64,000 nt of DNA. It comes from Pelagerythrobacter marensis. Its GTDB lineage: Bacteria; Pseudomonadota; Alphaproteobacteria; Sphingomonadales; Sphingomonadaceae. Shown here piece after piece: positions 59,588 through 64,000 of the stretch. The DNA lies in NCBI RefSeq assembly GCF_001028625.1, contig NZ_CP011805.1, positions 2,651,001 through 2,715,000 of the forward strand. The letters are read 5' to 3'. The translations under genes and the position numbers were made by a program. A model generated the notes under the pieces. It was not told where the DNA came from, did no database searches, and saw only the letters and a program-made list of their open reading frames with translations. The number at the start of each line of letters is the position of its first letter. Position 1 is the stretch's first letter.

Positions 59588-61084
59588 CTAGAGCGTAACG
59601 CCGCGCTTCCAGATCGAAATGACCCGCTGACCGCTGCGTTCGGCAGCCGTGGGCTCGCCGCTGGCAATGGCGAGCAGCCGGCGCGCGAAATCGGCGGCCA
59701 CGGCCTCGCGTCCTTCGTCCAGCATCCGCCCCGCGTCGAAATCGATCCACCCGGCCTTGTCGCGCGCAAGGTGCGAATTGGAGGCGACCTTGACCGTCGG
59801 CACCGGGAAGCCCAGCGGCGTCCCCCGCCCGGTGGTGAAGAGGATCATCGTCGCGCCGGCCGCTGCCAGCGCGGTCGAGGATACGGCGTCGTTGCCAGGC
59901 GCTTCCAGCAGCGTCAGGCCGGGCCGGGTGGCCTGTTCGCCGTAGTCGATGACATCGACCAGCGGCGCCTGCCCCCCCTTCTGCACCGCACCCAGCGACT
60001 TTTCCTCCAGCGTGGTGATGCCGCCGGCGATATTGCCGGGGGAGGGGTTTTCGGAAACCGGCTGTCCCTGGTCGAGGAAGTAGCGTTTGAACCGGTTGAG
60101 CAGGGCGCCTGCCGCCTCGAACACTTCGGGCGAGGTGGCGCGGGAAAACAGGGCCTGTTCCGCGCCGAAGATTTCGGGGATCTCGGTCAGTATGGCTTTC
60201 GACCCGCTGGCCGCCAGGCGGTCGCTGAACAGGCCGAGGAGGGGGTTCGCGGTAAGGCCGGAGAGCGCGTCCGAACCCCCGCACTTGAGACCGACGGCCA
60301 GGGCCGACGCCGGTGCCGTCTCACGCTCCGCGGGGGCGAGGAGATCGACCAGCTCGTCCACGACGCGCATCGTTTCCGCCCGCTCGTCCCCCGCATCCTG
60401 CGCGCGGACCACGCGCAGCTTGCCGCGGCTCGCGGGATCGACGGATTCGACTAGGTCGTCGAGTTGGTTGGACTCGCAGCCCAGGCCGACCAGGACTACC
60501 CCGCCGGCATTGGGATTGGCGCACAGGCTGGCCAGCGCGCGGCGCGTCCCTGTCAGGTCGTCACCCAGCTGCGAACAGCCGTGCGGATGGCCGAACCCCG
60601 CGATCGCGTCGATCCGCCCGGCATGGCGCGCGGCGCATTCGCGCGCCACGTCTTCGACCAGCGGCGCAACGCAGCCGACGGTCGGCAGGAGCCAGATCTC
60701 GTTGCGGGTCGCGAAGCGCCCGTCGGCCCGGCGGTAACCCTGCCATGCGGGCAGCGGCTCTGCGATCAGCTCCGGGCCCGACGCCTCTGCCGGGCGATAG
60801 GCGACTTCGCCCGAAAGCGCGGTGGCGAGGTTGTGCCGGTGCACGTGTTCCCCCGCAGCCGCGCGCCGCGTCGCATGGCCGATCGCCGCACCGAAGCGGA
60901 TCACCGGCTCCCCCTGGGCCAGGTCTGCCAGGGCGAACTTGTGACCGGCCGGGACATCGTCGCGGATACGTATTTTTGCCCCTTCGACCTGCACCGACGC
61001 ACCGGCAGGCAGCGCCTCCAGCGCGGTTGCCACGTTGTCGGCGCGGTTGACCCGTATTGCCTGCAATCGTGCGGTTTGTGTCAT
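59588..61084 (-). CDS. uxaA: Altronate dehydratase
   Basis: UxaA dehydrates D-altronate to 2-keto-3-deoxygluconate in galacturonate breakdown. The 498-residue protein matches the E. coli length. An N-terminal SAF domain (about 10-90) precedes the UxaA core with VGCVAPLVE, PHGCSQLGDD and LKCGGSDALSGLTANP. It is divergent from uxaC, with operator D between them. The altronate-forming reductase uxaB is not seen. Confidence 0.95.
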   Translation of the reverse strand: MTQTARLQAIRVNRADNVATALEALPAGASVQVEGAKIRIRDDVPAGHKFALADLAQGEPVIRFGAAIGHATRRAAAGEHVHRHNLATALSGEVAYRPAEASGPELIAEPLPAWQGYRRADGRFATRNEIWLLPTVGCVAPLVEDVARECAARHAGRIDAIAGFGHPHGCSQLGDDLTGTRRALASLCANPNAGGVVLVGLGCESNQLDDLVESVDPASRGKLRVVRAQDAGDERAETMRVVDELVDLLAPAERETAPASALAVGLKCGGSDALSGLTANPLLGLFSDRLAASGSKAILTEIPEIFGAEQALFSRATSPEVFEAAGALLNRFKRYFLDQGQPVSENPSPGNIAGGITTLEEKSLGAVQKGGQAPLVDVIDYGEQATRPGLTLLEAPGNDAVSSTALAAAGATMILFTTGRGTPLGFPVPTVKVASNSHLARDKAGWIDFDAGRMLDEGREAVAADFARRLLAIASGEPTAAERSGQRVISIWKRGVTL

Positions 61085-61153
61085 GGGGACGGTGGGTTCC
61101 AGATGCTTCGAAGACGGAGCTGCATAACCCCGAAAGTGTTAGATTAACGCCAT

Positions 61154-61167
61154 TGATACCGGTTTCC
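61154..61167 (+). promoter_or_regulatory. Operator D of the hexuronate locus
   Basis: TGATACCGGTTTCC lies 74 bases before uxaC and 70 before the divergent uxaA start. It differs from operator B at one base (T for C) and contains TTGATA as a possible -35 for uxaC. Confidence 0.7.
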
Positions 61168-61240
61168 AAAACCTGCGCCAAGTGGCATATCGCAAGTGCT
61201 CGCGAACCGACGTGCAAATGACGCAGGAGAAGATGCCCCG

Positions 61241-62641
61241 ATGCCGCGCCCGCTGACCCTACATCCCGATCGGCTCCTGCCGAACGAACCCGCCGTGCGC
61301 GGTATTGCGCGCGAACTCCATGCCTCGGTCGCCGACCTGCCGATCGTCAGCCCCCATGGCCACACCGATCCCGCGTGGTTTGCCACCAATGCGCCGTTCG
61401 GCAATGCGACCGAGCTGCTGCTCGTGCCCGACCACTACCTTTTCCGGATGCTCTATTCGCAGGGCATCAGGCTGGAAGACCTCGGTATCTCGGGGCACGA
61501 GGCTGATCCGCGCGCGGCCTGGCGCATCCTGGCCGAAAACTATCACCTGTTTCGCGGAACGCCGTCGCGCATCTGGCTCGACTGGGTCTTTGCAGAGGCT
61601 TTCGGGATCGACGTGCAGCTCGATTCCGAAACGGCCGATCACTATTACGACACGATCACCGAAAAGCTCGCGACCGAGGCGTTCCGCCCGCGCGCACTGT
61701 TCGACCGCTACAATATCGAAGTGATCGCGACGACCGAAGGTCCGCTCGACACGCTCGACCATCATCGCGCGATCGCCGCCAGCGACTGGGGCGGCCGGGT
61801 CATCACCGCCTATCGCCCGGACCCGGTGGTCGACCCCGAGTTCGAAGGGTTCGCCGACAATCTGGCGCGTCTGTCGCAGGTTTCGGGCGAAGACTGTTCG
61901 CACTGGGCGGGATACCTTGCTGCCCACCGCGCGATGCGTGCCGTGTTCAAGGCCGCCGGCGCGACGTCGACCGACCACGGGCACCCCACCGCGCGGACGG
62001 CTGACCTCCCGGCGGGGGAGGCGCAGGCGCTGTTCGACCGGGTGAAGGGCGGCAATGCCTCGGCCGCAGACGCGGAGCTGTTCCGCGCGCAGATGCTGAC
62101 CGAAATGGCCGCGATGAGCGTGGAGGACGGACTGGTCATGCAGATCCATCCCGGCAGCTTCCGCAATCACAACGCGACGCTGTTCGAACGGTTCGGACGC
62201 GACAAGGGCGCGGATATCCCCACTCGCACCGACTATGTCCACGCGCTCAAGCCCCTGCTCGACCGGTTCGGGGCGGAGCGCGACCTGTCGATCATCCTCT
62301 TCACGCTCGACGAAAGCGCCTATGCCCGCGAACTGGCCCCGCTGGCCGGCCATTACCCGTGCCTGCGCCTGGGCCCGGCATGGTGGTTCCATGACAGCCC
62401 GGAGGGGATGCGGCGGTTCCGCCTGATGACGACCGAGACGGCCGGCTTTTACAACACGGTCGGCTTCAACGACGATACGCGGGCCTTCCTGTCGATCCCC
62501 GCGCGCCACGACGTTGCCCGCCGGATCGATTGCGGTTTCCTGGCCCAGCTGGTGGCCGAACATCGGATCGAGGACTGGGAGGCGGCCGAACTGGCGCGCG
62601 AACTTGCATACGACCTGGCCAAGCGGGCCTATCGCCTGTGA
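61241..62641 (+). CDS. uxaC: Uronate (glucuronate/galacturonate) isomerase
   Basis: UxaC converts D-glucuronate to fructuronate and D-galacturonate to tagaturonate. The 466-residue protein has the metal-binding HGH (residues 39-41 in VSPHGHTDP) and the ATTEGPLDTLDHH and HPGSFRNHN blocks. AGGAG lies 11 bases before the ATG at 61241. Its stop overlaps the next start (GTGA), so the isomerase and reductase are co-translated. Confidence 0.95.
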   Translation: MPRPLTLHPDRLLPNEPAVRGIARELHASVADLPIVSPHGHTDPAWFATNAPFGNATELLLVPDHYLFRMLYSQGIRLEDLGISGHEADPRAAWRILAENYHLFRGTPSRIWLDWVFAEAFGIDVQLDSETADHYYDTITEKLATEAFRPRALFDRYNIEVIATTEGPLDTLDHHRAIAASDWGGRVITAYRPDPVVDPEFEGFADNLARLSQVSGEDCSHWAGYLAAHRAMRAVFKAAGATSTDHGHPTARTADLPAGEAQALFDRVKGGNASAADAELFRAQMLTEMAAMSVEDGLVMQIHPGSFRNHNATLFERFGRDKGADIPTRTDYVHALKPLLDRFGAERDLSIILFTLDESAYARELAPLAGHYPCLRLGPAWWFHDSPEGMRRFRLMTTETAGFYNTVGFNDDTRAFLSIPARHDVARRIDCGFLAQLVAEHRIEDWEAAELARELAYDLAKRAYRL

Positions 62642-64000
62642 GGCTCGGCCCCGACACGCTTGGCACCCTGCCGGCAGAGATCGCGCAATGCGGCTACGAC
62701 CGGGCGGGCCAGGCCATCGGCGTGGTCCATTTCGGGATCGGGGCATTCCACCGGGCACACCAGGCCTGGTATCTCGACCGCGCGATGGCCGCGGGCGAGC
62801 GCGACTGGGCGATCAGCGCCCTGACCCTGCGCTCGCCGACAGTTGCGGAGCAGCTGGGCCCGCAGGACGGCCTCTATTCCCTGACCGAGCGGGCAGGCGC
62901 GGGCGAGCGGACCCGCGTAATCGGCGCGGTGCGCGAAGTGCTGTTCGCCCGCCCCGATGCCGAGCGTGCGATCGAGCGGGTTGCCGCACCCGAATGCCGG
63001 ATCGTCAGCTTCACCGTGACCGAGAAGGGCTATTGCCGCGCCGAGAGCGGCGGGCTGGACCTCGAACGTGCGCAGGAGAGCTTCTATCCGGTCCTGAGCG
63101 CAGCGCTGGCGCAGCGCGCGGCACGGGGGCAGGCGGGGGTTACCCTGCTGTCCTGCGACAACCTGGCCGGCAACGGCGCGGTCCTGCACGGGCTGGTGCG
63201 TGAATGGCTTGCCGCCCACTCGCCCGATACGCTCGCCTGGTTCGAGGCGAACTGCACGAGCCCGTCGACAATGGTCGACCGGATCGTGCCGCGCACGACC
63301 GAGGCCGACCTGCAGGCGCTGGAAGAACGTCTGGGCCTGGAAGATCGCGGCGCGGTGTTCACCGAACGCTTCAGCCAGTGGGTGATCGAGGACGACTTTG
63401 CCGCCAGGCGCCCTCGCTGGGAGGAACTGGGCGTGCAGATGGTGGCCGACGTTGCTCCTTACGAGGCGGCGAAGCTGCGAATGCTCAACGGCGCCCATTC
63501 GTTGCTGGCCTATTGCGGGCTGCGTGCCGGGCATACTTACGTTCACGAGGCGGCAGGCGATCCGGCGCTTCGCCAGCTGGCCGAACGGCTGATGGTGGAC
63601 GAGGCCATGCCAACGCTCGATCCCGCGCCGGGGCAGGACCTGGCCGCCTATGCGCGCGATCTGCTGACGCGCTTCGCCGACCCGGCCCTGCGCCACCGGC
63701 TGGACCAGATCGCGATGGACGGGACGCAAAAGATCCCCCAGCGCTGGCTCGACACGGCGGCATGGCACTGCGCGCGCGGACAGGCGCCGGGTGCGATCCG
63801 CGAGGCTTTCGATGCCTGGTGCTGGCACCTCGCCGACGCGCGGTTCGTCGATGACCCGGAAGCCAAACGGCTCGTCAGGGCTGCTTCCGGGGGTGGGAGG
63901 CAAACGCTGCTCGATGCATGTTTCGGGGGCGGCGCTGGTGCCCCCCTGTGGCCCGAGTACGCCCACTTGCGTCCGCTCTTCGAAGGTCGCCGAGGCGGTT
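62638..64000 (+). CDS. uxuB: Mannitol dehydrogenase-family fructuronate reductase, 3' end cut by window
   Basis: This NADH-dependent reductase turns fructuronate into mannonate (UxuB) or tagaturonate into altronate (UxaB). The 454 visible residues contain VHFGIGAFHRAHQ, typical of UxuB-type proteins, and the catalytic lysine 279 in KLRMLNGAHS. It starts with GTG overlapping uxaC. The absence of a mannonate dehydratase in view, and uxaA upstream, leave the choice between the two activities open. About 20-30 C-terminal residues lie outside. Confidence 0.88.
   Translation, partial: MRLGPDTLGTLPAEIAQCGYDRAGQAIGVVHFGIGAFHRAHQAWYLDRAMAAGERDWAISALTLRSPTVAEQLGPQDGLYSLTERAGAGERTRVIGAVREVLFARPDAERAIERVAAPECRIVSFTVTEKGYCRAESGGLDLERAQESFYPVLSAALAQRAARGQAGVTLLSCDNLAGNGAVLHGLVREWLAAHSPDTLAWFEANCTSPSTMVDRIVPRTTEADLQALEERLGLEDRGAVFTERFSQWVIEDDFAARRPRWEELGVQMVADVAPYEAAKLRMLNGAHSLLAYCGLRAGHTYVHEAAGDPALRQLAERLMVDEAMPTLDPAPGQDLAAYARDLLTRFADPALRHRLDQIAMDGTQKIPQRWLDTAAWHCARGQAPGAIREAFDAWCWHLADARFVDDPEAKRLVRAASGGGRQTLLDACFGGGAGAPLWPEYAHLRPLFEGRRGG

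Overview
This is a gene-dense, high-GC window from an alphaproteobacterium. Order Sphingomonadales, probably near Erythrobacteraceae/Sphingomonadaceae, fits best. That placement is inferred from gene content: an UrcA-family secreted protein, an HWE-type histidine kinase, a large sphingomonad-style TonB-dependent receptor and a class Ia NrdAB. I saw no rRNA, tRNA, CRISPR array, insertion sequence or prophage.

The first part (1-33 kb) is mostly chromosomal housekeeping. It holds a 5'-truncated acyl-CoA synthetase, lgt followed by a MidA-like methyltransferase, an osmoprotectant ABC transporter (fused permease/binding protein plus ATPase) and an HWE sensor kinase. A short leucine-degradation operon follows (isovaleryl-CoA dehydrogenase, epimerase, methylcrotonyl-CoA carboxylase beta). 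After it come two small related lipoproteins, a TetR regulator, a 5'-nucleotidase lipoprotein, gyrB, sdaA, a second acyl-CoA synthetase, an UrcA protein and guaA. Then come an FMN reductase with an arylamine N-acetyltransferase behind a SoxR-like promoter, a nitronate monooxygenase, DUF924, two tandem secreted paralogues, tldD, a CHCC zinc-finger protein, an ABC ATPase, nadB and an alpha/beta hydrolase.

At 33-40 kb, nrdA and nrdB are split by about 1.7 kb of small genes. A DUF4160-DUF2442 pair follows nrdA and a second, different pair lies behind nrdB. The biotin genes bioF, bioD and bioA follow as one overlapping operon (40.2-43.2 kb).

The last 21 kb (43.2-64.0 kb) is a pectin/hexuronate utilisation locus. 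It encodes a LacI-family regulator, an RpiB-fold DhuI-like isomerase, KduD, KdgK, a type-B carboxylesterase, a PL1-like pectate lyase with a cupin lipoprotein, and a TonB-dependent receptor. It also encodes an acetylesterase-like hydrolase, a GH43 enzyme, a three-part TRAP transporter, altronate dehydratase (UxaA), uronate isomerase (UxaC) and the start of a fructuronate/tagaturonate reductase. A 14-bp motif, TGACACCGGTTTCC and close variants, recurs in all four main promoter regions of the locus. It is oriented the same way relative to the transcripts and usually includes the -35 hexamer, which marks it as the probable operator of the local LacI regulator.

The inferred route is as follows. 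Secreted enzymes and esterases trim pectin outside or in the periplasm. Oligomers enter through the TonB receptor and uronates through the TRAP system. Unsaturated uronate passes DhuI, KduD and KdgK to KDPG, while saturated uronate passes UxaC, a reductase and UxaA to KDG. The KDPG aldolase, uxaB/uxuA and the oligogalacturonide-unsaturating hydrolase are not in the window.
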